In this document: positions 25,677 through 34,283 of the stretch, in pieces
Layout: each line of letters begins with the position of its first letter
How positions within the stretch are numbered: position 1 is the first letter of the stretch
NCBI RefSeq assembly: GCF_000718775.1
Contig: NZ_JOCB01000007.1
Span: forward strand, 49,908-113,907
DNA: 64,000 nucleotides
DNA from: Streptomyces sp. NRRL S-31
Lineage (GTDB): Bacteria > Actinomycetota > Actinomycetes > Streptomycetales > Streptomycetaceae
Direction: 5' to 3'
Made by a program: the position numbers and the translations under genes
Notes under the pieces: model-generated
What the model saw: the letters and a program-made list of their open reading frames with translations, nothing else
Databases searched by the model: none
Told to the model about the DNA's origin: nothing

Positions 25677-26924
25677 ATGCCACAACCGTCCTTCTCCTCG
25701 CGGCTGGCCGCCCTGTGGCCCCGTCAGCGACGGCGGCCGGGCCCTGCGCACCACACCGCGGACCGAAACGCCCTCACCGACCGGGGCCGAAGCGCACGTG
25801 CCCTCGCCCGTGGGCTGGTTCCCGCAGTGCTGGGCCTTCTCCTGTCCGGCACTCCCCTCGCCACACCCCAGGCGAGTGCCGCCGCGTCCCCCGTCTGCCT
25901 GAGCGGATCCCTGGTGTTCGACCACCGCGACGCCGAGGCCGGGACCGCCAAGCCCTGGGTCACCTCACCGGCCCGCAACGCCAACTGGGAGCTGTGGGGC
26001 CAGACGTCCCCCGGTACCGCCTCGCGCCTGCTGGCATCCGGACTCACCGGTGTGGACGGCGGAACGTTCAACGCCTGCTACCAGGCCCCCGGGTCCCTGC
26101 CCGAGCTCCATATGAAATTCCTCTCCGCCAGCACACGGACGTGGCGCGTCATCCCGGACCGCCGGTCGACCACCCCGTACTCGTTCACCACCGCGTCACT
26201 GACCGACGTCGCCACCAGCCGGAACCTGGGCACGGTCAAGGTACCCAGCTCGATCCAGGGTGCCTGGAACGTGGAGGACACCCTCAACCTGCTGTACTGG
26301 AACCGCGCCAACCCTGACTCCGGCTGCTGGACCAGCCATCAGGCCAACGGGGCCTGCGACCAGCTCACCGTGGTCTGGGACCCGGGTGCCGGCGACGGCG
26401 GTTACTGGGACTACGGCAACACCAACTACGTCATCCTCGCCGGAGACATGCCCGACTCCCACCACCTGGTCCTGCACGAGGCGGGCCACTGGTGGCAGTG
26501 GCAGCTGTACAACCACTGGTTCCCGCGGGTGACCAACTGCAACCCGCACTACATCAACAGGAGCAGCTCCACCACCTGCGCCTGGACCGAGGGATTCGCT
26601 GACGCGGTGGCCGCCTACGTCCTGGGTGACTACCGCTTCGTCTATCCCGACGGCACCTCGTACAGCTTCGCCAACGGGCGTTCCACCCCCGGCTGGGACG
26701 CCGGTGACACGGTCCAGGGCAGGGTCGGCAGTTCCCTGCTCGATCTGTGGGCGGCGAACGGACCCGACGGCGGCAACTGGAACCGCACCATCCGCCTGAT
26801 GACCTACAACGCCGGCACCGACTTCCGTGAGTACTTCATGACCGACCGGCCCACCGCCTCACCTCCCCTGAGCACCACGGGGACAGCCAGAAGCATCATC
26901 GCGGGCCACACCATCGACTACTGA
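25677..26924 (+). CDS. Secreted zinc metallopeptidase-like protein (HEAGH)
   Basis: A 415-residue protein, ATG 25677 preceded by AAGGGA. A basic stretch of about 40 residues precedes a hydrophobic core (LARGLVPAVLGLLLSG) with an Ala-rich cleavage region near TPQASAAAS, so a long secretion signal. Around residue 267 LVLHEAGHWWQWQ is a HExxH zinc motif, and WTEGFADAVAAY about 35 residues later supplies the third, Glu, ligand of a gluzincin-like site. Several cysteine pairs (CYQAP, CWTSHQANGAC, CNPH, TTCAW) suggest disulphides outside the cell. Likely an extracellular protease; substrate unknown. It opens a run of secreted proteins on this strand. Confidence 0.85.
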   Translation: MPQPSFSSRLAALWPRQRRRPGPAHHTADRNALTDRGRSARALARGLVPAVLGLLLSGTPLATPQASAAASPVCLSGSLVFDHRDAEAGTAKPWVTSPARNANWELWGQTSPGTASRLLASGLTGVDGGTFNACYQAPGSLPELHMKFLSASTRTWRVIPDRRSTTPYSFTTASLTDVATSRNLGTVKVPSSIQGAWNVEDTLNLLYWNRANPDSGCWTSHQANGACDQLTVVWDPGAGDGGYWDYGNTNYVILAGDMPDSHHLVLHEAGHWWQWQLYNHWFPRVTNCNPHYINRSSSTTCAWTEGFADAVAAYVLGDYRFVYPDGTSYSFANGRSTPGWDAGDTVQGRVGSSLLDLWAANGPDGGNWNRTIRLMTYNAGTDFREYFMTDRPTASPPLSTTGTARSIIAGHTIDY

Positions 26925-27119
26925 GGCGGTGACCGACCGTTCAACCGCGAAAGACCGCTCCCGGCCACCACTCCCGGCCATCCGGCGGGAATCCGGCAGG
27001 AGTAGGCAGGGCGTGACTTCTGCTGGTGGAACTTCCTGGTCACACGCGAGCGCGGCGGGTTGGCTGTACGACGTCAGGAGGCAGGACCGAAAGTACGTAC
27101 CTTCGTGGGGGACACCGTC

Positions 27120-27518
27120 GTGAACAAGTTCAGGGCCGCCGTTGTCACGGTCGCCGCCGTGGCGGGCCTCGCCGTGGCCGTCCCGCCGGCCGCGCAGGCC
27201 GCGAACGGCTGCAAGACCGGCGGCCGGTCCTACATGTGCGAGTTCGGCATCACCACCAAGAAGCTGCCGGACGGGACCAAGCAGGTCTTCGTGGTGAGTG
27301 TCGACCGGTCGGTGTGGACGCGCTGGACCGACTCGGACGGCGACTGGAGCGAGTGGGAGTCGATGGGCGGGGTGGCGGTGAGCGCCGTGGTGATAACGGA
27401 CGAAGCGCCCTGGCGGTTCGCCATCCACGTCATCATGCCCGACGGCTTCGGGTGGTACCGCCTGCGCGACGTGAACGGGTACTGGACCGACTGGGCCCGC
27501 AACCCGGACCCGAAGTAG
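27120..27518 (+). CDS. Small secreted Trp-rich protein
   Basis: A 132-residue protein. GTG 27120 follows GGGGGA; the longer open frame has no better site. Residues 1-28 (VVTVAAVAGLAVAVPPAAQA) are a standard Sec signal peptide cleaved after AQA. The mature part has one Cys pair (NGCK...YMCEF) and repeated Trp dyads such as WTRWTDSDGDWSEWE and WTDWARNPD. I do not recognise a family. The Trp-rich surface pattern could suit carbohydrate binding, and the next gene is a polysaccharide lyase, but that is conjecture. Confidence 0.75.
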   Translation: MNKFRAAVVTVAAVAGLAVAVPPAAQAANGCKTGGRSYMCEFGITTKKLPDGTKQVFVVSVDRSVWTRWTDSDGDWSEWESMGGVAVSAVVITDEAPWRFAIHVIMPDGFGWYRLRDVNGYWTDWARNPDPK

Positions 27519-27620
27519 CCGATCCACGGCCGCGTGACGGTCACACCTACACCTTCCAGCCGACGGCACTTCCCCTGCCCGGAGGGCCGGCTCGGAACCT
27601 CTCGCTTCTCAGGAGACATC

Positions 27621-29045
27621 ATGCAACGACGCTCGTTCCTCACCGGCACCCTGCTGGGCGCCGCCGCGCTGGCCTCCGTCCCGGCCCTGTCGTCCGGCGC
27701 GTCGGCGGCCACGGTGACCGTGGGTTCCCTGGCCGGCCTCCAGAGCGCGATCGACGCGGCGAAGCCCGGCGACCGGATCGTCCTGGCCGACGGTACGTAC
27801 ACCGTTCCCTCGAACAACCCGATCAGCGTTTCCGGCAAGGCAGGCACCGCCGACGCGCCGATCACCATCGTCGCGCAGTCCCGTGGCGGAGCGGTGCTCC
27901 AGGGCGGGCAGAGCTTCGTCCTCAGCGACTCCAGCAACATCACCATCAGCGGGTTCGCCTTCCGGCAGAGCACCACCCTGGAGATTCCGGCGAGCTGTAC
28001 GGGGATCCGGCTGACCCGCAACGACTTCCGGTTCGCCGACGTCAGCGGACTCGACTGGGTGGTCGTGCGGGGCGACGACACCAAGATCGACCGCAACCGT
28101 TTCCACGACAAGACGACCATGGGCATCTTCGTCATCGTCGACGGTCCGGGCTCGACCGCCATGGCCCAGAACCTGCACATCTTCAAGAACCACTTCTCCG
28201 ACCACAGCTACGCCGGCGACAACGGTGGCGAGCCCATCCGGCTCGGCGTCAGCGGCCGCGCGCTGTCCAGCGCCAACGCCGTCGTGGAGTACAACCTGTT
28301 CGAACGGTGCGACGGAGACCCCGAGACCGTTTCCGTGAAGTCGTCCGGGAACACCATCCGGTACAACACCATCCGCGACAGCCGTGGCGGCATCGTGCTG
28401 CGGCACGGCAACGAGTCCACGGTGGAGGCCAACTACCTGCTCGACGGCACCGACGGTGTGCGCCTCTACGGCAACGACCACACGGTGGTCAACAACTACT
28501 TCGGCCGCCTGTCGGGCCGGGCCATGGTGATCGGCAGCGGCACCACCCGCGACCACCACTCGGGCGAGACGACCGAGGAGAGGCGGGGCAACGACGCGTG
28601 CGACCGCGCGCTCATCACGCACAACACCTTCGTCGACAGCGCCAGACCGATCTCGGGCGAGGACCGGACCTACGCGCCGCAGGACGCGGTCATCGCCGAC
28701 AACCTCCTGGTCGGCAGTACCGGCAACCTGGTCGCCATGGGGGAGACCAGCGGCTTCCGTTGGCAGGGCAACATCCTGTGGGGTGCGGCGTCCAACGGAA
28801 CCATACCGTCCGGCGGTTACCGCCGGGTCGACCCGCTCCTCCGACAGGATTCCGACGGAATCCTCCGGCTGTCGGCGGGCAGCCCCGCGATCGACGCGGC
28901 GACGCTGGGAACCATGTTCCCGGGCGAGGACATCGACGGCCACCCGCGCGGCGGCACCCGTGACGTCGGCGCCGACGAGTACTCGGCCCAGGCCCCGGTC
29001 CGCCGCCCCCTGACCGTGTCCGACGTGGGCCCGAACGCGGCGTGA
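27621..29045 (+). CDS. PL6-family polysaccharide lyase (alginate lyase/chondroitinase B type)
   Basis: A 474-residue protein; CAGGAG precedes ATG 27621. MQRRSFLTGTLLGAAALA is a twin-arginine signal. The body is a right-handed beta-helix with repeated NxF/I turns. The PL6 signature is clear: VSVKSSGNTIRYNTIRDS and then GGIVLRHGNES, containing the catalytic Lys and Arg known from chondroitinase B. It should cleave uronic-acid polysaccharides such as alginate or dermatan sulphate by beta-elimination outside the cell. Full length. A strong hairpin follows the stop. Confidence 0.93.
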   Translation: MQRRSFLTGTLLGAAALASVPALSSGASAATVTVGSLAGLQSAIDAAKPGDRIVLADGTYTVPSNNPISVSGKAGTADAPITIVAQSRGGAVLQGGQSFVLSDSSNITISGFAFRQSTTLEIPASCTGIRLTRNDFRFADVSGLDWVVVRGDDTKIDRNRFHDKTTMGIFVIVDGPGSTAMAQNLHIFKNHFSDHSYAGDNGGEPIRLGVSGRALSSANAVVEYNLFERCDGDPETVSVKSSGNTIRYNTIRDSRGGIVLRHGNESTVEANYLLDGTDGVRLYGNDHTVVNNYFGRLSGRAMVIGSGTTRDHHSGETTEERRGNDACDRALITHNTFVDSARPISGEDRTYAPQDAVIADNLLVGSTGNLVAMGETSGFRWQGNILWGAASNGTIPSGGYRRVDPLLRQDSDGILRLSAGSPAIDAATLGTMFPGEDIDGHPRGGTRDVGADEYSAQAPVRRPLTVSDVGPNAA

Positions 29046-29063
29046 GCGACCTCGTCGGCAGGC

Positions 29064-29102
29064 CGCCGAAGCCGGGGGACCGACGGGCCCCCGGCTTCGG
29101 CG
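29064..29102 (+). terminator. Hairpin after the PL6 lyase gene
   Basis: CGCCGAAGCCGGGGG (29064-29078) pairs perfectly with CCCCCGGCTTCGGCG (29088-29102), a 15-bp stem with a 9-base loop, 19 bases past the stop codon. Confidence 0.88.
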
Positions 29103-29449
29103 GACGAGGCCGGGCTCGTCACAGCGCCACGGGCCGGATCCGGGCGGCGAGACGACCACGACCCGGGTGAAGCTGACACACTCGCACCGGCCGACACCAT
29201 GACCGCCGAGGGGCGATCCACCTCATTGCGTCAGCCGCTGTGCGCACATGCCACGTCGTCCCCACCGGACCCTGTCGACCAACGTGGAAAACCCGGATCG
29301 AGATATGCCGGGGCCGGCGTCTCCACACAGCGTCCCCATTCCGTGCCTTGGCCGATTGCGACGCTCTTTGTCAGGGGATGTCGGTATCGTGCTTCGTGCA
29401 CGGCCACGCGCAGGCCCGGTCCGGCCTCGACCCGTGACGGGGGGCGATT
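29103..29449. other. Gap before the AraC regulator
   Basis: About 350 bases between the lyase terminator and the AraC-family start. It probably holds the regulator's promoter; no ORF with a ribosome site and no clear repeat was seen. Confidence 0.5.
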
Positions 29450-30475
29450 GTGGAGAAGGTTTTCGACAGCGACGACTTCCCGGCAGAGGATGCCTTTTCC
29501 GCGTGGGAGAAGGCGACCGCGGATGCGGTGATGCCGACATCCTTCAAGCTGATCGGTACGGATGTCTTCCGTGGACGGGTCAGCACGATGTCGCTGGGAG
29601 CGGTCCAGGTATCGGCGATGGCGTACTCGTCCTACCTCACCCGGAGGACACCGAAGCTGATCCGCGTCTCGGACCCGGAGATCTTTGCCTTCGGTGTCAC
29701 GGGCTCCGGCTCGCATGTGATCGAGCAGAATCGCCATCGTGCAGCGGTCCGACCGGGTGAACTCCTGTTCTTCGAAAGCTCGCGCCCCTTCGAGACCCAC
29801 GCCGACGGCGAATGCATCCTCATCCAGTTCCCCCGTACGCTGCTTCCCCTGCCGAACCGCCACGTCACTCGGCTCATCTGCCAGGCCCTTCCCGGAGACC
29901 AGGGCATGGGACGGCTGCTCACAGCCTTCCTCACCCACCTGGCGGAAGACAGCACGAGCTACACGCCGGGTGACGCCGCGCGACTCGGCACCGTGGGCCT
30001 GGACTTGGTCACCGCCACACTGGCGCACTTCCTGGAGCGCGAGGACGACATGCCCTCCGACTCCCGTCAACGCGTCCTGTACATGCGGATCACCTCCTTC
30101 ATCGAGCGTCACCTCGCCGACTCGCGCCTTACCGCGGCTGAGGTAGCAGCAGCGCACCACATCTCTGTTCGTTCACTGCACAGGATTTTCCAGCAGCACG
30201 GAGTGACTGTCCGTTCCTGGATACGCGGCCGACGGCTCGAACGCTGCCGTCGCGACCTGGCCGACCCGTTGAAGCGTCACGTGCCCATTCACGCCATCGC
30301 GGCACGCTGGGGATTCCCCCAGCCCGCGGACTTCACCCGTGCCTTCCGAACCGCGCACGGCATCACCCCCAGCGACTACCGCAACCACGTACACCGCCAC
30401 GGCTCCCGAACTGGCACACAAAGCCAAGTACCTGGCGCACCCGGCCAAGGCTCCGCGGACGCCTTTTGGCGATGA
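29450..30475 (+). CDS. AraC-family transcriptional regulator
   Basis: A 341-residue protein, GTG 29450. The N-terminal part has a cupin-like ligand domain of the AraC_binding_2 kind (VFRGRVSTMSLGAVQVSAM, VRPGELLFFESSRPFE). The C-terminal 105 residues hold two helix-turn-helices: SRLTAAEVAAAHHISVRSLH and IHAIAARWGFPQPADFTRAF, then HGITPSDYR. It likely responds to a small molecule and controls nearby genes. The nearest candidates are the secreted lyase and protease upstream and the SH3-like protein downstream. A short Ser/Gly tail follows the DNA-binding domain. Confidence 0.93.
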   Translation: MEKVFDSDDFPAEDAFSAWEKATADAVMPTSFKLIGTDVFRGRVSTMSLGAVQVSAMAYSSYLTRRTPKLIRVSDPEIFAFGVTGSGSHVIEQNRHRAAVRPGELLFFESSRPFETHADGECILIQFPRTLLPLPNRHVTRLICQALPGDQGMGRLLTAFLTHLAEDSTSYTPGDAARLGTVGLDLVTATLAHFLEREDDMPSDSRQRVLYMRITSFIERHLADSRLTAAEVAAAHHISVRSLHRIFQQHGVTVRSWIRGRRLERCRRDLADPLKRHVPIHAIAARWGFPQPADFTRAFRTAHGITPSDYRNHVHRHGSRTGTQSQVPGAPGQGSADAFWR

Positions 30476-30596
30476 TCGAGTGACCGCGGCCGATTCAGGC
30501 ACACCTTCGCCCTATGGGATACCGAGCGGCGGGTGTGCCGGCCACCAGCCGGGCGGTCCGAGCCGCCGTGCCGCGACACCAACGGGAGGAAGCATC

Positions 30597-31097
30597 GTGC
30601 GGATCAAGAGCATCGCCGTCGCAGCAGCCGGAGCCGTCCTGGCCGGGGGCCTGGGCGCACTGCCCGCGGCCGCGGCCCCCACGGTCGCACCCGCGGCGGC
30701 CCACCGCTGCGCGCAGAAGGCCGCGTGGCAGGACACGCGCACGGGCCTCTCCCTCGACGCCAGGAGCGGAGGAGGCAAGACCTGCGACGAGCGCCGGGAC
30801 CAACGCCTCGCCTCGGCACCGGTGTCCGACGTGTCGGCCGCCGCGGTGAAGAAGATCCGCGTGAAGGGTACGCACGTGGCCCTGCGGGAGTGCCCGCGCA
30901 CGAGCTGCGGGGTCGCCGTCAGGGTGTCCAATGCGACGCTCCGGGCGTACTGCCAGACGGACCGGCACACCAGCAAGGTCTCGGGAAACAAGTGGTGGAC
31001 GAAGGTCTCCCTGCTGTCCGGCAGCGACCCGGCCTGGGTGAGCAACCACTATGTGCGCGGAGCCGCACCGAAGGTGCCCCACCTGAAGACCTGTTGA
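30597..31097 (+). CDS. Secreted protein with SH3-like domain
   Basis: A 166-residue protein; GGGAGG lies 7 bases before GTG 30597. Residues 1-30 (IAVAAAGAVLAGGLGALPAAAAP) are a Sec signal. The C-terminal 75 residues (VKGTHVALRECPRTSCGVAV, then WWTKVSLLSGSDPAWVSNHY) match the bacterial SH3-like fold of cell-wall-associated proteins. Four or more cysteines suggest disulphides. The middle (residues 35-75) is variable. Probably an extracellular or wall-binding protein of unknown partner. Confidence 0.82.
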   Translation: MRIKSIAVAAAGAVLAGGLGALPAAAAPTVAPAAAHRCAQKAAWQDTRTGLSLDARSGGGKTCDERRDQRLASAPVSDVSAAAVKKIRVKGTHVALRECPRTSCGVAVRVSNATLRAYCQTDRHTSKVSGNKWWTKVSLLSGSDPAWVSNHYVRGAAPKVPHLKTC

Positions 31098-31179
31098 CAG
31101 CCGCTTGCTCCACCGTCGGCTGCACCTGCGACCTGGCGAGGAACCCATGCCGTCCGCGGGATGCGGGCGGCGTGCCGGC

Positions 31180-32409
31180 CTACCAGGTGACGGGAAGCCG
31201 GGTGACGCCGTAGACGGACATCTGCTGCCGGAAGGGCACGGCGTCGAAGGGGATGGCGAGTTTCAGGTGGGGGAGGCGTCGCAGCAGTGCGGGTATCGCC
31301 ACCTGGAGTTCCATCCGGGCGAGGTTCTGTCCCAGGCACTGGTGAACACCGAAGCCGAAGGCCAGGTGGGCGCGGGAGTTGTGGGTGAGGTCGAGGACGT
31401 CGGGCCGGTCGGGCAGCAGGGCGGTGTCGCGGTTGCCGGCCGGGAGGCTGACGATGATGCCGTCGCCGGCCCGGATTTCCTGTCCCGCGATGGTGAGGTC
31501 CTCGGCGGCGACCCGGACGACGACGTTCTCGACGACTGACAGGTAGCGCAGCAGTTCCTCGACGGCCCGGCCGACGACGGCCGGGTCCTCGGTGTCGCGC
31601 AGCAGGGCGAGTTGCCGGGGATGGCGGAGCAGGGCGAGGGTGCCCAGGGCGATCGTGTTGGCGGTCGTCTCGTGCCCGGCGATCAGCATGAGCAGGGCCA
31701 TGGAGGTCAGCTGCCGGCGGGTGAGGTCACCGGTGTCGACGCGTTCGGTGAGGAGTCGGCTGAGCAGGTCGTCGCCGGGGTCGGTCGCCTTCTTGGCGAT
31801 CAGCTCGTGCAGGTAGGCGCTGAAGTGTTCGCTGGTCTCCCTGACCTGGTCGGAGGGCAGCGACATGTCGAGGAGCGTGTTGCTGCACTGCTGGAAAAAG
31901 GCGTGGTCCTCGTAGGGGACGCCGAGCAGTACCGCGATGACGCGGGAGGGCACGGGGAGGGCGAAGTCGGTGACGAGGTCCGCCGGTGGGCCCTTGACGA
32001 TCATCTCGTCGAGCGCGTCGTCGACGAGCGCCTGCACCTGGGGTCGGAGTGCCGCGGCGCGTTTGGCAGTGAAGTCCGCGGTGAGCATGCGGCGTTGCCG
32101 GGCGTGTTCGGGGTCGTCCAGGCGGACGAAGGGCGGTTCCGCGCCGGTCTGGTCCTGGCCGGCCGCGGAGAGCCGGGGCAGACCGGGGTTGCGGCCGTCA
32201 GCGCTGATGCGCGGGTCGCTCAGGACGGCGCGGATGTCTTCGAACCGGGTCACCACCCAGGCGGTCGAGCCGTTCCACAAGGTGACGCGCTGCATCCCTT
32301 CGCGCAGGCGCCAGTCCCGGTAGTCCTCGGGCGGGTCGAACGGGCAGGACGCAGGCCGGGCCTGGGGAAAGCGAGGGTGTACGGCGGCGTGGTCGTGGGG
32401 GGTCGTCAT
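31180..32409 (-). CDS. Cytochrome P450 (CYP105-like)
   Basis: A 409-residue protein. GGAGAATCC precedes ATG 32407-32409, which decides against upstream in-frame ATGs. The I-helix oxygen motif is LIAGHETTANTIALG, ExxR is in VEELLRYL, and the haem loop FGFGVHQCLGQNLAR carries the Cys ligand. The late QMSVYGVTRLPVTW end is CYP105-like. Third gene of a ferredoxin-reductase-P450 operon on the minus strand, so its electron partners are encoded with it. Likely a soluble monooxygenase for a small hydrophobic compound. The operon is probably under the MarR-type operator at 34063. Confidence 0.95.
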   Translation of the reverse strand: MTTPHDHAAVHPRFPQARPASCPFDPPEDYRDWRLREGMQRVTLWNGSTAWVVTRFEDIRAVLSDPRISADGRNPGLPRLSAAGQDQTGAEPPFVRLDDPEHARQRRMLTADFTAKRAAALRPQVQALVDDALDEMIVKGPPADLVTDFALPVPSRVIAVLLGVPYEDHAFFQQCSNTLLDMSLPSDQVRETSEHFSAYLHELIAKKATDPGDDLLSRLLTERVDTGDLTRRQLTSMALLMLIAGHETTANTIALGTLALLRHPRQLALLRDTEDPAVVGRAVEELLRYLSVVENVVVRVAAEDLTIAGQEIRAGDGIIVSLPAGNRDTALLPDRPDVLDLTHNSRAHLAFGFGVHQCLGQNLARMELQVAIPALLRRLPHLKLAIPFDAVPFRQQMSVYGVTRLPVTW

Positions 32410-32420
32410 GGATTCTCCGT

Positions 32421-33626
32421 TCATCGAGCGGGTGTTGGAGCGGATATGGCGTCGGCCCATTCGGTGCGGCGGGCAAGCGCGGTGCGCCAGGGGCGGACGG
32501 CTTTGAAGGGCATGTCGACCGCGAGCACACCGGACAGCCGGCGTCCCCGTCGGTAGCCGATCAGTGCCCGACCGTCGGTCAGGTCACCGTCGAGGAGGAC
32601 GGTCTCCTCGTGTCCGCGTAGGTAGCCGTAGGCCTGGATCTTCAAGTGGTACTGGTCGGTCCAGAAGTAGGGCACGGGCGCGAACGGGCGCGGAGAGGCG
32701 GGACGCAGGATGTTGTGGGCGGTGGTGACTCCCTGCTCGGAGGCGGTCGTGCGGTGTTCGACACGCATGGCGAAGCCGAAGAGAGGGTTGTACCAGCGGG
32801 CCACGTCGCCGACCGCGTGGATGCCGGGTGCGCTGCGGCTGTAGGCGTCGCAGAGCACGCCGTCGCCGATGTCGAGTCCGCTGTCCCGCAGCCAGTCGAC
32901 GTTGGGCAGGGAGCCGGTGGCGATCAGCACGGTGTCGGCGGGCAGGCGCATCCCGTCGTCCAGCCGGATGCCGGTGACGGCGCCACCGGACGTGTCGAGG
33001 GCCGTGGCTCTCGCCCCGGTATGGATACGCACACCGTTGCTGCGGTGCACCTCGGTGAGGAAGCGGCCGGCGTCATCACCGATGCTGCGGGCCAAAGGCA
33101 CGGGCCCGGGTTCCACCAGGGTGACATCGACGTCGCGTTGCCGGGAGGCGGCGGCGACCTCCGTGCCCACGAATCCACCGCCGACGATGACCAGGCGGAG
33201 GCCGGGTCGCAGGCGCTCCCGCAGTGCGAGGGCGTCCTCCTGAGTGCGCAGGACATGTACGCCGGCCGTGTTCGCGCCGCCTGGTAGGGAACGGGGGCGT
33301 ACGCCGGTGGCGATGACCAACTCGTCGTAGGGCACGGTGCTGCCGTCGGCCAGGGTGACGGTGCCGTGACGCGGAGCGAGGGAGGTCGCGGCAGTGCCGA
33401 GCCGGAGGTCGAGGTCGAGTGCGTCGAGCTCCGGCTCGGAGCGCAGCAGAAGCTGTTCGGGTTCCCATTGGCCGGTGAGGAGTTGCTTGGACAGGGGCGG
33501 GCGGTCGTAGGGGAGATGCGGTTCGTCGCCGATCAGGGTGATGCGTCCGTCGAAGCCCTGTTGGCGCAGCGAGCCGGCTACGGCGAGTCCGCCGGCCGCG
33601 GCTCCGACTATGACCACTCGGTTCAT
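32421..33626 (-). CDS. FAD-dependent ferredoxin reductase
   Basis: A 401-residue protein whose ATG 33624-33626 overlaps the ferredoxin stop (ATGA). The FAD-binding start is RVVIVGAAAGGLAVAGSLR, followed by YDRPPLSKQLL, IATGVRPRSLPGG, the NADH Rossmann motif LVIVGGGFVGTEVAAASR, and GIHAVGDVARW. This is the putidaredoxin-reductase/rubredoxin-reductase type. It passes electrons from NAD(P)H to the small ferredoxin and on to the P450 downstream. Confidence 0.95.
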   Translation of the reverse strand: MNRVVIVGAAAGGLAVAGSLRQQGFDGRITLIGDEPHLPYDRPPLSKQLLTGQWEPEQLLLRSEPELDALDLDLRLGTAATSLAPRHGTVTLADGSTVPYDELVIATGVRPRSLPGGANTAGVHVLRTQEDALALRERLRPGLRLVIVGGGFVGTEVAAASRQRDVDVTLVEPGPVPLARSIGDDAGRFLTEVHRSNGVRIHTGARATALDTSGGAVTGIRLDDGMRLPADTVLIATGSLPNVDWLRDSGLDIGDGVLCDAYSRSAPGIHAVGDVARWYNPLFGFAMRVEHRTTASEQGVTTAHNILRPASPRPFAPVPYFWTDQYHLKIQAYGYLRGHEETVLLDGDLTDGRALIGYRRGRRLSGVLAVDMPFKAVRPWRTALARRTEWADAISAPTPAR

Positions 33627-33820
33627 GAGTCTTCCAGGCGGATGGCGGCGGCCGGGCAGATGACGACTGCTTCCCGCACGTCGTTGCTCCTCGCGGCGGG
33701 CGGTGAGGCGTTGAGCAGGACGGCGACGCCGTCCTCGTCCCGCTGGTCGAAGACGTCCGGGGCGGCCAGGACACACTGTCCGCTGGCCACGCACTTGTGC
33801 TCGTCGATCTGGATTCTCAT
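33623..33820 (-). CDS. 3Fe-4S-type ferredoxin
   Basis: A 65-residue protein, MRIQIDEHKCVASGQCVLAA. Cys10, Cys16 and the late Cys in VVICPAAAI make the three-cysteine pattern of P450-associated 3Fe-4S ferredoxins. First gene of the operon; it overlaps the reductase start. Electron carrier between reductase and P450, cytosolic. Confidence 0.95.
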   Translation of the reverse strand: MRIQIDEHKCVASGQCVLAAPDVFDQRDEDGVAVLLNASPPAARSNDVREAVVICPAAAIRLEDS

Positions 33821-34062
33821 GGGCGTGTCTTCCTTCGCTGGTTACCGCAGTTCGTGCCGCACGCCGAAGTCGCGTGCGCCGGACGTGCGCAGTGGCGGGT
33901 CAGTCCCCGTCCGCGGCCTCGGGGGAGCGCGACGCGATGCCTGAGGGCGTCCCGGAGGACAGGTCGGGGACGGCATGCCGTCTCGCGCGGCCCCCTTGCC
34001 GTGACCTTGCCGCGGCAGGCCGGATCAAGGCGACACCGGTGACGGGTCCGACGGTGGCCGTA

Positions 34063-34082
34063 TTCGTGAGGTGCCTCACGAA
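34063..34082. promoter_or_regulatory. Palindromic operator (site A) of the MarR regulator
   Basis: TTCGTGAGGTGCCTCACGAA: perfect 9-bp arms about a 2-base centre. It shares the TTCGTGAGGTxCCTCA core with the site between the SDR and marR at 35163, and lies upstream of the ferredoxin-reductase-P450 operon. Confidence 0.7.
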
Positions 34083-34091
34083 CGCTAGCAT

Positions 34092-34111
34092 AATGTGTGG
34101 TACCTCATTAA
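34092..34111. promoter_or_regulatory. Degenerate second operator half-site beside site A
   Basis: The right arm TACCTCATTAA matches the operator core TACCTCAT seen at 35172; the left arm (AATGTGTGG) is degenerate. Its centre is 29 bases from that of site A, about three helical turns, which suggests cooperative binding. Confidence 0.45.
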
Positions 34112-34283
34112 GTGCCCGGCGGCTTCCCCGGACTGATGGCCCGCCTGGAGCGTCCGTACGGTCGCGGAAGACGGTGAAGTGGGCGTAGCCGATCACCACC
34201 CCGGACCCGGCATGGGTGCCGGAGCCCGTGCGCCGGAGGCCACGTGGACGAACGATGACGCGGCGGTGACGGCGCACTGGGCC

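Larger units (their letters stand above)
33821..34283. other. Regulatory gap upstream of the ferredoxin operon
   Basis: About 460 bases with no supported gene. The useful content is a pair of palindromic MarR-type sites at 34063-34111 near a lower-GC patch (GCTAGCATAATG), the likely promoter of the leftward ferredoxin operon. That would leave a leader of roughly 240 bases, which is long and unexplained. Confidence 0.55.

Noticed and set aside
33900..34277. 125-residue minus-strand frame upstream of the ferredoxin operon
   Set aside because: No ribosome site or family; it runs through the operator palindromes, so it is regulatory DNA rather than a gene.
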